This document shows positions 29,075 to 51,004 of a stretch of DNA of 64,000 bases, piece after piece. The stretch is from contig CAJNDT010000125.1 in assembly GCA_905221615.1 (NCBI GenBank), positions 509,501-573,500 of the forward strand. Reading direction: 5' to 3'. Made by a program: the position numbers and the translations under genes. The notes beneath the pieces were generated by a model, which saw only the letters and a list, made by a program, of their open reading frames with translations, was not told where the DNA came from and did no database searches. Within the stretch, counting starts at the first letter, position 1, and each line of letters opens with the position of its first letter. This DNA comes from Symbiodinium sp. CCMP2592. Taxonomy: Eukaryota; Sar; Dinophyceae; Suessiales; Symbiodiniaceae.

Positions 29075-29401
29075 ACACCCTGAGAATCCCAAACCCTGAA
29101 CCCTAAACTCTAAACCCTAAACCCTAAGCCGTAAACCCTAAGCCCTAAACGCTAAACCTTAAAATCCGAAAGCATTGGGATTCATGCCACAGGGCTGAGG
29201 CACCCGAACCTGCGCTCGACTCCCGTGATCATTGCGGGTTCAGTGTTTTCATTGCGGGTTCAGTGTTTCTCGGAGTTTGGGGGTTTGGGGGTTCAGGGGT
29301 AGTGTGAGGGCCTGAATAATTAGAATAAGATTTTGATTCGCTGGCCGACCGTGCCTATGGGTGGGTCCTGGTGCAGAGCTGAACTTTCTGCCGTGGACAA
29401 A

Positions 29402-29510
29402 CCCAAAGGCTTCATGTATAAAAGTAGTAGATACTTAAGCCTTAAAGGGATCCCTATATAGGTACTTCAATGCCTAAGTATATACTATATGGGTACATGG
29501 AGCCTTAGGG
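29402..29510. repeat. Hairpin family B copy, TSD AAA
   Basis: CCCAAAGGCTTCATGTATAA...GGGTACATGGAGCCTTAGGG, with AAA on both sides. Confidence 0.9.
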
Positions 29511-29581
29511 AAAGTGCTAGGGCTGGTACATCCGTGACCGGTTGCCGGACAAGCCTGGGACAATCACCCGTTCGTCCCACC

Positions 29582-29688
29582 CAAAAGCTCCATGTACCTT
29601 TATAGTAGATACATAAGCCTTTAGGGGGTCCCTATATAGGTACTTTAAGGCCTAAGTATATACTATAAGGGTACATGGCGCCTGAGGG
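29582..29688. repeat. Hairpin family B copy
   Basis: CCAAAAGCTCCATGTACCTT...GGGTACATGGCGCCTGAGGG, only about 70 bp from the previous B. Confidence 0.85.
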
Positions 29689-29692
29689 CTAG

Positions 29693-29765
29693 CGGCCGTT
29701 TTCGGATCTGCGCTGTCAGCCGTGCGGGCAATGGAACAGAAGTTCATGGGGCTTGATGGAGCTGT
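29693..29765 (+). CDS. Candidate exon
   Basis: Frame AAVFGSALSAVRAMEQKFMG then LDGA, with a GTAGTA donor; it begins right after a family B hairpin. Confidence 0.35.
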
Positions 29766-29876
29766 AGTAATTGTTTTCAGGACTTAGCACGGCTTATTAT
29801 TTTGGTTTGGTGTGGTTTGATGTACCTATATAGTACGTCCATACTCTGGCCTGAGATGGATCCCATATAAGTACTT

Positions 29877-30086
29877 TTGGAGCTGAAGTGCATATCAGAT
29901 CTCAGGGATACTTGGAACAGCTCATATTGGGTTAATCAAATCCCTAAGATACAGCTAAAATCCCAATGTTTGCAAGGGTACCAAGTCCAGCATAGAGATA
30001 GGCACGTCGACCCTTATACCGAACGACTCCAGGCCCGAAGATCCATGAGAGTTACTGTTGTTGATATAAATCCTGCATTACCTTAA
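29877..30086 (+). other. Open frame overlapping a hairpin end
   Basis: A 69-codon frame (ELKCISDLRDTWNSSYWVNQ...) runs into the left end of the family I element at 30055. At least its 3' part is not coding. Confidence 0.25.
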
Positions 30087-30154
30087 GAACCCTAAACTAT
30101 GGGAATTATGGTATATTCCTTATTATGGGTAGTGCAGGGTTTATATCATCAACC
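30055..30154. repeat. Hairpin family I copy
   Basis: TGTTGATATAAATCCTGCAT and GCAGGGTTTATATCATCAAC arms; centre GGAATTATGGTATATTCC. Confidence 0.9.
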
Positions 30155-30155
30155 G

Positions 30156-30272
30156 CTGAGGCCTTAAGGTACCTATAGAGGGACTCCTTTAAGGCTTAAG
30201 TATCTACTTTATAGGGACCCCTTCAAGGCTTAAGGTATCTAAATTACTATAAAGGTACATGGAGCCTTTGGG
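30156..30272. repeat. Family B copy, left arm lost, core duplicated
   Basis: The GGGACYCCTTTAAGGCTTAAG TATCTACT core occurs twice; ends GGTACATGGAGCCTTTGGG. Confidence 0.7.
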
Positions 30273-30325
30273 TTCAAGGGTTTGGTTTTGGAGTCGGGCA
30301 TCGGGCGTCAAGCGTAGATACGATT

Positions 30326-30410
30326 TTAATCCGAGCACAGTATTTAAACCATGAACCCTAAACCCCAAACCCAAAACCCTTCTAAACCCCCAACGTAGCT
30401 TCTACTCATG
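30326..30410. repeat. Non-palindromic repeat shared with 57062-57135
   Basis: TTAATCCGAGCACAGTA..TAA..CCATGAACCCTAAACC...AACGTAGCTTCT. The two copies lie 27 kb apart. Confidence 0.8.
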
Positions 30411-30950
30411 CCATCAACCTTGCCTTTGGTGTCAAGGCACCTACTTGGCCCCACCGCCCACCGCCTCCACCGTAACTTGAACCCTCAGGAGGGGCAAGTT
30501 TGGAGGGCTGTAGCCGACAGGAATTCTTCTGCAACTGTAAGTGTCCATGTACTTTGTAGCAGCTGTAGTATAGAAGGCCCTATACTCGGGCAATATTAAG
30601 GTCAACGTATACCCAGTAATGCTTAAACCCTATAAGCCCTAAATCCCAAAATCGTATATGTTGAAACGGGCCGTTCTCGTACGCTGAGGTATGGTTTGCT
30701 TCTGCATCACGCACCTCGTTCGCAAGTTTTCCTGGACTTCTGACTCTGGAGTGTTCGCTTAGGGTTGAGGGCTTCAAGATTCCAGGATTCAGGGTTCAGG
30801 GCTTCAGTGTTTTAGGGCTTCGAGGTTTTATGCTTTGGAGCTTGTAGTCTAAACTCGAGGATTCCGGCTGAAATAATGACTTCGAACCACCCATGAGTCA
30901 TACCTGAAGTTACCCAAACAAGCTTCTGTTATTCGTCTTCCCCGCAGATT

Positions 30951-31076
30951 GTACTTAAAGGATCATGGGACTTAGTTACTAATGTTATAAATAAGGTACC
31001 TATTCTTCTTCTTACTTATAGCCCCAGTTAAGGTACTTCTTCCTGTACTTACTAAGTCCCATGAACCTTCAAGTAG
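30951..31076. repeat. Hairpin family C copy
   Basis: GTACTTAAAGGATCATGGGA and TCCCATGAACCTTCAAGTAG arms; a solo right arm follows at 31143-31187. Confidence 0.85.
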
Positions 31077-31245
31077 ACCCTAAACCCTAAAGCCTATAGA
31101 TCCCTTTGAGGAACCCTAAAGATCCCTTTAAGGAGCCTTTTAAAGAGCACTCTAAGTAATTACTAAGTCCCCTGAACCTCCAAGTAGAGCTGGGTTTACC
31201 CACAGGCCGCCTTGGCGAAGAGCCCTGTGGTCTGATGTCAATGTC

Positions 31246-31455
31246 GTACTTAGAGTATCATGGGACTTAATAAGTACAGTTATAAGTACCCTAATTCGTA
31301 TTATAAGTACATATACAGTTGACTCCATAAAGTTGGAAACCGGATTCAGGCCAAATAGTGCTGGGATTCCCTACATATTACTCTTCAGGATTGAGGCTAC
31401 TGGGTTTCCAACTTTTAAGCTTCTACTGTAGAGGATCATGGGACTTAGTAAGCCA
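31246..31455. repeat. Family C half copies around a family G hairpin
   Basis: C left half at 31246-31319, family G in reverse at 31320-31431 (TAAAGTTGGAAACCGG...GTTTCCAACTTTTAAGCTTC), then another C left arm GAGGATCATGGGACTTAGTA. Confidence 0.7.
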
Positions 31456-31501
31456 GGCCTCGAAAGGCTGAAGAAGGGCTTTGGAAGGCCTAAACAGGGC
31501 T

Positions 31502-31622
31502 TCTTGGGTACATGGGACTTAGTAAGTACAGTTGTAAGTACCTTAATTGGGGTTATAATCAGTTATAAGTAAAGTTACCTTACTTATAACCGGAGTTACT
31601 AAGTCCCATGCACATTTAAGTA
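31502..31622. repeat. Hairpin family C copy
   Basis: GTACATGGGACTTAGTAAGT and TTACTAAGTCCCATGCACAT arms. Confidence 0.85.
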
Positions 31623-31805
31623 GTTGTACCACGAGCTTCCCTCGGCGGCTGCTACGGGTTTAGGTTTTGGGGTTATGTGACCCGACAAAGTAAGCATAGC
31701 TTATAGACGTTTAGACCCCACAGTAGGTACTATTTCATAGACTTTAGACTAGATTTCAAAGTATTCAACATTTATGGACCTTGGACCACAAAGTAGCTGC
31801 TGTTT

Positions 31806-32066
31806 GTAGACTTGCAGCCCTAGCGACTGAGAAGCATGGTTTTAAAACGTTTCTCTACCGGAAGTTTACAGACCCGCATACTGTAACCCCTTATGGTGTT
31901 CATTAGATACACAGTGACTAGGTCGCAACAGCTTCTGCAGTAATCATGAACCCAAAACTCTGCAGTGCAAGGAGAATCCTGGTCTTGGGGCTACGAATAC
32001 CCCTGGCCAAAACCCTCCCCGTCAAATCCGAAAATCTGAGGCGTTATGGCTCCGCATAGTAGTCTA
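31806..32066 (+). other. Two coding-looking patches
   Basis: 31806-31911 after TTGCAG reads LATEKHGFKTFLYRKFTDPH... to TAG. 31930-32066 reads NSFCSNHEPKTLQCKENPGL... to TAG. Both are free of repeats; strand and splicing unproven. Confidence 0.35.
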
Positions 32067-32195
32067 GTTTAAGGGTGTCGGTTTTTAAGGGCTATGATCC
32101 AGGATTTTGAGGTTTGGGGTTCATGACGGTAGTGTTCCGGGTTCGGGGTATTTAGGGCGCACAAGATGACTGAAATCTTCACAAGTTCCCAGGCT

Positions 32196-32286
32196 TTCCA
32201 ATACCCCTCACTTAAGGAATACATCCTAACTTATAGAAAGAACCCTAATATGATGTTAAGTGTCTCCCTTAATTAAGGGATCATGG
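32196..32286. repeat. Family E copy, degenerate
   Basis: CCAATACCCCTCACTTAAGG...CCTTAATTAAGGGATCATGG. Confidence 0.6.
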
Positions 32287-32390
32287 AGCCCCCTTATAAA
32301 CCCTAAACCCTATAGATCCCTTAAAAGGAACCCTAGGTATGCCTTGATCTCGGGAGATTGGCATCTCTGGGGTACGGGTTCATCGCAGGT

Positions 32391-32461
32391 ATACCTTGCT
32401 GATAGCGGCCGCCTCGGTTCAGCTTGCTGTGCGGTGCAACTTTTCAGGGCTTGTGGTGCAG
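32391..32461 (+). CDS. Candidate exon with a hydrophobic helix
   Basis: TCATCGCAG|G acceptor; frame YTLLIAAASVQLAVRCNFSG then LVVQ. Could be a membrane segment; the DHHC gene downstream needs two N-terminal helices, but a link is only a guess. Confidence 0.35.
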
Positions 32462-32504
32462 GGTTCTAAATCAGGAAGGGGTCTATAAGGGTTTCTATAA
32501 GAGT

Positions 32505-32700
32505 TTAGTACAGGGGCCTACATATACACCAACACTATTTTGAGGGGTTGCTTATGATCACTATAGTACACCCTAAGGCTCCATGTACCTTTTATAGTAG
32601 ATGCTTAGGCCTTAAAGGGGTCCGTATGTAGGTACTTTAAGGCCTAAGTATGTACTATATGGGTACATGGAGCCTTAGGGACAACGGGCCCCAAGACTGG
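32505..32700. repeat. Family R left half with family B inserted
   Basis: R reads TACAGGGGCCTACATATACA...ACTATAGTACA. The family B element occupies 32571-32680. Confidence 0.7.
32571..32680. repeat. Hairpin family B copy, TSD ACA
   Basis: CCCTAAGGCTCCATGTACCT...GGGTACATGGAGCCTTAGGG, flanked by ACA (32568-32570 and 32681-32683). Almost perfect arms: young. Confidence 0.95.
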
Positions 32701-32837
32701 AGTCTAACTAGTAAGGCCTCTGCATCTCACGTCGCGAGCCTGTGTAGTCGATACTCTACCTCGGATATTTCTGCAGAATATTGACCTGACGCCCTAGATT
32801 CGTGGAGAATTTTTAACAGGATAATTTGCTTAAAAGT

Positions 32838-33019
32838 CAGAAGCACTTCAAGAAGTAGATAGGGCAACAACATGTGAGTTCGAGGTCGAGGTGTCGGCGC
32901 ATATGTCCCGCTTTCTTGTCGACTTGCGCTTGGACCCATTTGGCGGGTTGGCCTCAAGCTGCTTTCCACCTTTCTGCCTGCATTCTAGAACCGCCTCAGC
33001 TATCACTTGGAATGCTTGA
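32838..33019 (+). CDS. 60-codon open frame, probable exon
   Basis: After TTAAAAG the frame reads SEALQEVDRATTCEFEVEVS AHMSRFLVDLRLDPFGGLAS... to TGA. No start codon is needed if it is internal. A - strand frame overlaps. Product unknown. Confidence 0.35.
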
Positions 33020-33255
33020 AGCTCCAACCAAGTGCCCGTAGTAGCCCTAAACCCTAACCCTGAAACTTGCATCAAGACCGGCAGTCGTAAGGGGGAGCGC
33101 TGTGGGCTCAAACCATAGTCATCGATTAGACTGGTTTCCCCAACGGTTGTTTGAACTGAGACCCTTATATCTTGCAGAGTCATTCACCTTTTTCCCCAGT
33201 AGAACCAATAGAGGTTTGTGTACAGCTGCATCAGCCGTTACTAGTATTTAGTTTG

Positions 33256-33401
33256 AGCTTCGTTGTGTGTTTTTTTGCGTCATTTTCTCACTCCGACTGT
33301 TTTCGATGAGTCAATCCATCTGAGAGGAGAGGCACCAATGAGTCCTGCCCGAATAAGCCCAGATACCAGTTTAGGATCGCATAGGGCGAGCCGGTGGCTC
33401 C
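33256..33401 (+). CDS. 48-codon open frame, possible exon
   Basis: Frame SLCVFLRHFLTPTVFDESIH LRGEAPMSPARISP... to TAA. Just upstream (33200-33310) another frame encodes a hydrophobic run LLVFSLSFVVCFFASF. Confidence 0.3.
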
Positions 33402-33567
33402 TCAATTAATTGGGTTTAGGGTTTAGGCTTTAGGGTTTAGGGTTTAGGGGGGGATCGAACCTACAGTACCGAAATCTTTGTAAGCTCCTGTTCTGCAGAG
33501 CCTACGGCTTAAACCCGAAACCCAGAGCCGTGAACAACAAACTCTGAACTATAAACCCATAGATCAT

Positions 33568-33699
33568 TAGGGACCCCACAAGCACATAAGCATAAGCATT
33601 TTATGGGGATATCCCTACCTTAATGGGCTTCATTATGAGGGGGTTTTATATGGGATATCCCTATCTTTATTTTTGCTTAGGTGCTTTTTCGGGGCCCTA
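33568..33699. repeat. Hairpin family K copy, TSD GATCAT
   Basis: TAGGGACCCCACAAGCACAT...GTGCTTTTTCGGGGCCCTA, flanked by GATCAT (33562-33567 and 33700-33705). Confidence 0.9.
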
Positions 33700-33717
33700 G
33701 ATCATAGCCACCTCCAG

Positions 33718-33845
33718 GTCTCCAACTTCACAGTGATGAGACTTGGTCGATGGCCGTTTGGCGAGTCGTCTCAGATGTACTTCCGACTAGGCACCGGGTG
33801 GCGGCGAGACACTCCGGGGTTGTTTGAGAGGGTTGAGGCTTTGAG
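33718..33845 (+). CDS. Candidate exon
   Basis: CCTCCAG|G acceptor; frame VSNFTVMRLGRWPFGESSQM YFRLGTGWRRDTPGLFERVE. No domain recognised. Confidence 0.35.
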
Positions 33846-33860
33846 TTGTGGATTTAGGGT

Positions 33861-33978
33861 CCCTAGGGGTCCATGTACCCGAATAGCAGACACTTTGGCC
33901 TTAAATTAAAGTAAGTAGTCCCTATATGCGTACTTTGGAGCCAAAGTATATGCCCTTTGGGTACATGCACCCTGCGGG
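33861..33978. repeat. Hairpin family A copy
   Basis: CCCTAGGGGTCCATGTACCC and GGGTACATGCACCCTGCGGG arms. Confidence 0.85.
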
Positions 33979-33988
33979 TGGGTAAGTC

Positions 33989-34321
33989 TTGGGGCTATGT
34001 GGCATGGGCAGAATGCTGCTGGAGCCCCCAGGTGTAGCTTTCGCGAAGAGTTGTTCAGAGTACCTCACAACCCGATTCTGTTTGGGGTGTAGGGCCCAGG
34101 GCTATTCAATAACGCAACTATTACTCCCCAACAGAAGACTAGCCGTGACTACCCTACATCTACCACTGGCCCAAGCCAGTTACCAGAACATCCTGAACTT
34201 GGACCCTTACGGTAAGGCTTGTCGGTATATAAGCATAGATAGAAGGGTAGTTTATTTGGGGTCAAGGTACACCCTGAATGCATGCTCACCCCTCGAGATC
34301 GTCGTACATACCCTGACCTAA
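33989..34321 (+). other. 110-codon open frame, status unclear
   Basis: The + frame reads LCGMGRMLLEPPGVAFAKSC...; the - strand is open for 115 codons over part of it. No homology seen, so this may be chance. Confidence 0.25.
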
Positions 34322-34440
34322 ACCTTGAAAAGCTTACATACCCCAATACATATCCCTGGTCTGGGTCCCCTACGAGCTCAGGGTTGTGGATACCTTTCAT
34401 TTTAAGTACATTCCTAACAACACATTTTCTGGATACTCTT

Positions 34441-34544
34441 GGGTGGTTGTCAAAATTATTATGGTCCCTTTTTGGGTCCTTGTTATAATACGGCACCCCT
34501 TATTCAGGGTACCCAAAACGGGGCCATAATTTTGACAACCACTC
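34441..34544. repeat. Hairpin family F copy
   Basis: GGGTGGTTGTCAAAATTATT and CATAATTTTGACAACCACTC arms. Confidence 0.9.
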
Positions 34545-34569
34545 ACTTGAGTCTAGGTCTCCCATAGAG

Positions 34570-34660
34570 CCTTTTTTCTCTTTTGTGGTCCCAGGTTCCT
34601 TGTAAACCCACCCAACACCAAGAAGGGAGCCGTTTCGAATCCTCAGGTACTGGGGATCTT
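34570..34660. repeat. Family O copy
   Basis: CTTTTTTCTCTTTTGTGGTC..GGTTCCTTGTAAACCCACCC AACACCAAGAAGGGAGCC, matching 13310 and 40873. Confidence 0.6.
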
Positions 34661-34985
34661 ACTTAGTTGTGATGTAGTGCATAAAGCCCTGAATCCGATG
34701 ACCAACAAGCCCGAAACCACCCCCCCCTCAAAAACACAAATAAAACAAAAAAACACTGAATCTGATGCAGAACCCTAACCCTAAACCCTACTGAGCCTGA
34801 TGCAGACAGCCGCAGGCTACGAAGCAGTCTTCGTGCTGAGTATTTGGTCGCATCTAGAAGCTGCGATCGAATTCAGCCCCTAGAACCCTACTATAGGGGC
34901 TTAAATAGTTAACAAAACTACCTTTTTGGGATCCTTAAGGGCTCCATTAAGGGTTCTACCAGGGACCTATAGGGTTTAGGGTTTA

Positions 34986-35088
34986 GGATAGGGGATTCAA
35001 TAGTTACCAATACTATCTGTGGGGGGGGGGTCCTTATTCTAAAAATAGTATAATTTAGGCCCGAAGCGCTATTCTAAGGCCCCGATAT
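34986..35088. repeat. Hairpin family R copy
   Basis: ATAGGGGATTCAATAGTTAC...GGCCCCGATATTA with a G11 run in the centre; a partial left arm lies at 34893-34925. Confidence 0.75.
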
Positions 35089-35387
35089 TAGACCCCCCTA
35101 TAAACCCCAAACCCTGAGCCCTCATCAGCCACTCACCAGCCCACAAATTCCTGCGTTCTGAACCTTAAGCCAATCACTGCAAAGGTCTGTTTTTCTTTTG
35201 CAAAAGTCCTTACATATTTATTGGAGTATTCCAGACTTTCGCCCAAATTCTGTTCTAAGTCTGAGTGGTAAGGCCCCTACGTTGCAAAAGTCCGTGGCAC
35301 CAGATGTCCGCTGTTGTAAGGTGTAGACCCTTGGTTAAAGGGGTAGTACCTCCTCTTTTGTAAGGTTTGGCGTACAGGTGGATCAAT

Positions 35388-35652
35388 ACAGTTGAATCGC
35401 TCGGCAGCTCGGTACAAAGCCTTCAGACATTATTGTGCAATTTCTCATTCTCTTGGTCACATCAAAAGGATAGTTAGTTTGCTGAACAATGGCAGCCCTA
35501 CGCACAATCCAGCTGGCAACCTCAACCCTCAACTTAACCGACAGAAGCCCTGAAGCCATAGAACTGCTCATAAGCTCCAAAAATTACAAGGACCTCAGGC
35601 TCTTGAAGTTTCACCTGCATAGGCTGATCTCTAAGCAAGTTTTCCCGTGAGG
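35388..35652 (+). CDS. Coding-looking block
   Basis: 35388-35550 reads NRSAARYKAFRHYCAISHSL GHIKRIVSLL... to TGA. In another frame an ATG at 35489 opens MAALRTIQLATSTLNLTDRS PEAIELLISS... to TGA at 35650. The second looks more protein-like. Exon limits not resolved. Confidence 0.35.
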
Positions 35653-35682
35653 TGCTGTCCTCAACAGTCGGTACAGGGCAGA

Positions 35683-35793
35683 CCCAGAACTTCCAAAATC
35701 TGTTAATTAAGGAATATACCTTAAATTACAATAGGGATCCTTCTATAATTTAAGGGTATATTCCTTAATTAAAGGATTTTGGAAGGTCTGGGG
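35683..35793. repeat. Hairpin family E copy
   Basis: CCCAGAACTTCCAAAATCTG and TTTTGGAAGGTCTGGGG arms around TTAATTAAGGAATATACC and its complement. Confidence 0.85.
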
Positions 35794-35794
35794 A

Positions 35795-36049
35795 AGCACA
35801 TCATGTGGCACAAGACCCTACAGCTGCCTCAAACAAGCAAAGAAACATTCTCCACAATCCCCTTCTAGTCCTGGTATGAACCAGAAACAGATACCGCGAA
35901 ACCTTCTTCTAATCAATGAGGCCCCTGTAGTATCTGCACGAACCTTTAAGGCGTGCATGCTTACCGATCCGGGCGCATGCCCGCTGGATGTGGATTACGC
36001 GGAGGGCGAACGCCACTGCGCAAAGCCGCCTGGACTGAAGAAGCACTAG
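35795..36049 (+). CDS. 84-codon open frame
   Basis: Frame STSCGTRPYSCLKQAKKHSP...NQKQIPRNLLLINEAPVVSA... to TAG, starting where the family E hairpin ends. It lies in the direction of the DHHC gene and could hold upstream exons, but no DHHC-family feature is seen in it. Confidence 0.35.
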   Translation, partial: STSCGTRPYSCLKQAKKHSPQSPSSPGMNQKQIPRNLLLINEAPVVSARTFKACMLTDPGACPLDVDYAEGERHCAKPPGLKKH

Positions 36050-36302
36050 TAGTGGCGGAGTGTTTCTCATTTTACCAACCTCGATCCATGTACCCTGGTA
36101 CATTCGTCCGCGCCAAAATACCTAGGTAGGAGCCAATCTATGATGTACATTCTCGGCACCTGGACCCCTATGGTGGTTAAGTGTGCTCTTAAGACACACA
36201 TAATCACACATATTTCAAAAATTGTCCATTGAGGTACCTCGGATGCCCTAAGAAGGATGCAGAGTTGGCAGTAGAAGGGCAGGAAGGCTTTGCAAGGCCT
36301 TG

Positions 36303-36790
36303 TGAGGGTCGGCGGCTAGTCGTTGGAGCTCCAGTGAGCTACGTAAAGCCAGGGGTGTCGAGGACGTTCATTGCCCTTAAGCCCTGAACCCTCAACCCTG
36401 AAGCATTCGTCGTTGGATTTCCGGGATCTAGTTTGTATATGGGGTGTCCCCCGGCACCCGAACCGGAACTTATGATTGCTAAACTGTACACACAGCTCGG
36501 CCAAAGTCCCTGATAACGGGTCAGGGTTGAGCAAGCAGGTTCACTTCTATTCCCGAAACGCTCCGACGGTGTTACTACAAAAAACAAACTTTTTCAGTTC
36601 CATTCTCGAAACTTGCAACGCTCGAAATATGTCTGTTCTGCAGAACTTGTGCAGTGCTTTCTGAATACCAAGCGGCACGATGAAGGACAGCATCGCACTC
36701 AGCCCTCAACACTCATACCATATGCCCGAGATTTATCAGGACACAAGCAGCTTTACAAAGCCCTGTAACACTCACGAAAGAACAGCCTAG
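36303..36790 (+). other. Run of coding-looking frames upstream of the DHHC domain
   Basis: 36303-36377 (EGRRLVVGAPVSYVKPGVSR...), 36391-36506 (EAFVVGFPGSSLYMGCPPAP...), 36519-36664 (GLSKQVHFYSRNAPTVLLQK...) and 36680-36790 (MKDSIALSPQHSYHMPEIYQ...) are open and free of hairpins. Some may be N-terminal exons of the palmitoyltransferase; which parts are spliced is unknown. Confidence 0.35.
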
Positions 36791-36933
36791 AATTAGAATG
36801 AACACGCACCCCTCATACAAACCCTAAACGGTAAACCCGAGACCCCAAACCCCTAAACCCTTAACCCCGATAAATCCCTAAGCCTTAAACCCTAAGTCGT
36901 AAGCCCTGCATGGGGTCGAAACACCGAAAAAGA

Positions 36934-48292
<11,359 letters not shown>

Positions 48293-48743
48293 GCCAGAAG
48301 TTTAGGGTTTAGGGTTTAGGGTTTCTTGGGAAAGTTTAGAGTTTTAGTGTTATAGGGTTTAGGGGTTTTCGGGTTTAGGGCTTCGGGTTTTGGTGGCTTT
48401 GCAGGATTTCGTCATCTTCACTTCTTGACGGCGGGACTTGGGCATCTTTGCATCCATATCTAAAAGCTCAGTTCAGGGTTTTGGGGGGAATTCAGGTCTA
48501 GGGTTTAGGGCTTGGGTTTGAGGGTTTACGATTCAGGGTCTAGGATGGTTTAGGGTTGAGGGTCCAGGTCGATGATTCAAGCTGTAGAACTGCGGGATTA
48601 GGACCTCAATCCTGTGAACATTGGGATTGAAGGGTCTTGTCCCTCAACCCCTGTGGCAAAACGAAGCTCGACGTTGAGGTCTGGCACCAACAACCTGAAA
48701 GATTTTTAGGGCTCCTTTAAAGGGGAGACCTAACTAAGGGTCC

Positions 48744-49106
48744 TTGGAGTCTTGTGCATTCCAACATTCAGTACTCTGCGCTGTGATCTCCAAATCTCCG
48801 AATAAAGGAACCTACGGATTGCTCAATTTCAACGGCATTCCTAAAGGCAACTGTACCACAATTTCCACCGAAACCCTGTTCAATTTTACACATGAGCCAG
48901 GCCTTCACGACCTAGATTTCGGTGCATTCCGATTCGTAATACTTCAACTGGCGACAGAAAAACATGGCGAAGTGGATAGCATGGCCGTAAATGCAAGGAG
49001 TCCTATGTCCGCTGGAATCCACGCCGTCAAACTACGTTCCATCAAACTTTCAGTACACCGCCCTCTCTGGCCAGCGCAGCCCTGCCTTGAAGCCTTTAAG
49101 CAGTGA
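48744..49106 (+). CDS. 120-codon open frame, possible exon
   Basis: Reads ESCAFQHSVLCAVISKSPNK GTYGLLNFNGIPKGNCTT..., TAG/TGA-closed, free of heptamers. It follows the DHHC helix-4 exon on the same strand. It lacks a TTxE motif and has no recognised domain. Confidence 0.35.
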   Translation: MESCAFQHSVLCAVISKSPNKGTYGLLNFNGIPKGNCTTISTETLFNFTHEPGLHDLDFGAFRFVILQLATEKHGEVDSMAVNARSPMSAGIHAVKLRSIKLSVHRPLWPAQPCLEAFKQ

Positions 49107-49456
49107 TCTCCCGATAAGTGTTGTCTTTTCCAAAACCCTAAACCCAGAGAGTTTAGGGCCTAGGGTTCAGTTTTCTATAGTTTAGATTCCTAAATTCCGA
49201 ATCCTGAAGAACTCCGCAACCCTGCAACCCTAAACCGTAAACTTAAACCCAAAATCACGGGTCCAAATCGCAGGGCTTATGCATGGGAGGGCGAAGCTGT
49301 AGGAGCAGGGCTGGGCCGTAATCATTATGGTTTAGGGATGAGGGTTTAGGGGTTTGCGGTTTAGGTATTATGAACCCTCGGTACATAAAAGATCGCACGA
49401 GTACGATGCACCTCTTTTTAGTGCTGGGGTCAGCAATGGGCAGATCGACCCTACCT

Positions 49457-49781
49457 CCCTAAGGCTCCATGTACCCTTATAGTATATGCTTACCCAGAGA
49501 GCCCAATATCCCTTAATTAAGCAATATAGCTTAAATCATAATATGAAGCCCTATATAATTTAGACCATATTTCTTAATTAAGGGGTATTGAGCTCTCTGG
49601 ATAGGCCTTAAAGTAGCTATATTAGGTGGTTGTCAAAATTAGGGTACCTTTCTGGGTCCTTATTATACTACGGCACCTTATATTTGGGGTACCCAAAAAG
49701 GGATCATAATTTTACAACTACCCATATAGGGACACCTTTAAGGCTTAAGTATCTACTTTCTAGGTACGTGGAGCCTTTGGG
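49457..49781. repeat. Family B hairpin carrying nested E and F hairpins
   Basis: B: CCCTAAGGCTCCATGTACCC...GGTACGTGGAGCCTTTGGG. E at 49493-49600 (CCCAGAGAGCCCAATATCCC...TTGAGCTCTCTGG; TTA/ATA flanks). F at 49623-49723 (TAGGTGGTTGTC...CAACTACCC; ATAT flanks). Deleting both restores a normal B. Confidence 0.92.
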
Positions 49782-49844
49782 CTTGTGCTTATCTGCAAGG
49801 AGTGAAGCAGCCCAGATCTTTGACCCGACACGTCTTCCGAATAC

Positions 49845-50064
49845 TGTAGGGGCCTTTATGGTTAGAATAGGGCTTGGGGGGTATATGGGAGTTTCCGAAA
49901 ATTAGGGGTACCTTTTTTCTTTTTTTTTGGGGGGGTCCTTATAATAAGGATCCGACTATTTAGGGTACTATATTTTGGTCCCCTATTTTCGGAAACGCCC
50001 ATACTATACCATAATGATAATATGCGACCCCCGAAATATTATAGATTACAAGGCCCCTATATTA
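49845..50064. repeat. Family R hairpin carrying a nested D hairpin
   Basis: R: GTAGGGGCCTTTATGGTTAG...TACAAGGCCCCTATATTA. D at 49886-50000 (GGGAGTTTCCGAAAATTAGG...CTATTTTCGGAAACGCCC). Confidence 0.9.
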
Positions 50065-50644
50065 AAGCATGACACCTGGAAACCATGGTTCCAATGGAAA
50101 GCTTGCTTGCATGAAGGCGTCCAACATAGCGAACAACACGACAGGCCTGGCCTTCATGTGCTTTGTAGTTTACGGATCGTGCTTGGCGTACTACGTCTCG
50201 CAGTATTGCCTTGTTTCCCGTTGTCGTGGTCGTGGTCTTAGGTTCCCTAAACCCTAAACCCTAAACCCGAAACCCTAAACCCTGAACCCTAAACCAGTAC
50301 CAAAAAGGTGGGCCGTGTATTCCCAGTCTGCTGGGGATCCCAGAGTAATTGAGGGGGCTTTAGGCTCGCATGCCCTACCTGTCGAAAACCTGGGGTTTAG
50401 GGCTGCAGGGGAAATCTTCATAATTCAGCGGTGATGAACAACTAGTTTGTAGGGTTTTAATTTAAAGTCACAGGCCAAGCCCGAAACTCCCTGCAATCTT
50501 TCAAGTTGTGGATTTCTGCGTAAGCCCCCTAGACCTTAGGCCTCTCTGTCTCTATATTTTACAGCCCAAACTTCATTTTCCTAGCTCCTGTGCTCCACGC
50601 TTGTGCTAACACCCAAGAGCATCTTGGGTGCTGGAGACTAGAAC

Positions 50645-51004
50645 TTGATGGGCTGTGAATTCGGAGTCACCAGCAGTATCACTGGCAGGGTTGAGCGTTT
50701 AGCGCTGGGGTATGGTGTTGGGGTTAAGATGTCTTACGACGAAATGATGTTGCCAATTGTAAATACCCTTAAACTTGACCTTGTCCACAAACGGGCGCAG
50801 CGGTCAGCTTTATTAAACCTTGAAAATTGGTTTTTCCAATATCATACACCTCCTAACCCTAGACATATAAGGGGCTCCTCGAACCGAAACCGAAACCCGA
50901 TTGAACTCTGTTGGCGATGCTACGACTTCTCATTAACAATCAACAAGCACAATCCTAATCCCAAACGCCCTGCCTACCTTCTTAAGGACCACCTTAAACC
51001 CTGA
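50645..51004 (+). CDS. 119-codon open frame, possible exon
   Basis: Reads GCEFGVTSSITGRVERLALG...; basic and Asn/Pro-rich toward the end, TGA-closed. No recognised domain; may be chance. Confidence 0.25.
   Translation: MMGCEFGVTSSITGRVERLALGYGVGVKMSYDEMMLPIVNTLKLDLVHKRAQRSALLNLENWFFQYHTPPNPRHIRGSSNRNRNPIELCWRCYDFSLTINKHNPNPKRPAYLLKDHLKP

Noticed and set aside
32727-33183. Two overlapping - strand frames as genes
   Set aside because: A + strand frame (32838-33019) over the same DNA looks more coding-like, and neither - frame has splice or start support.
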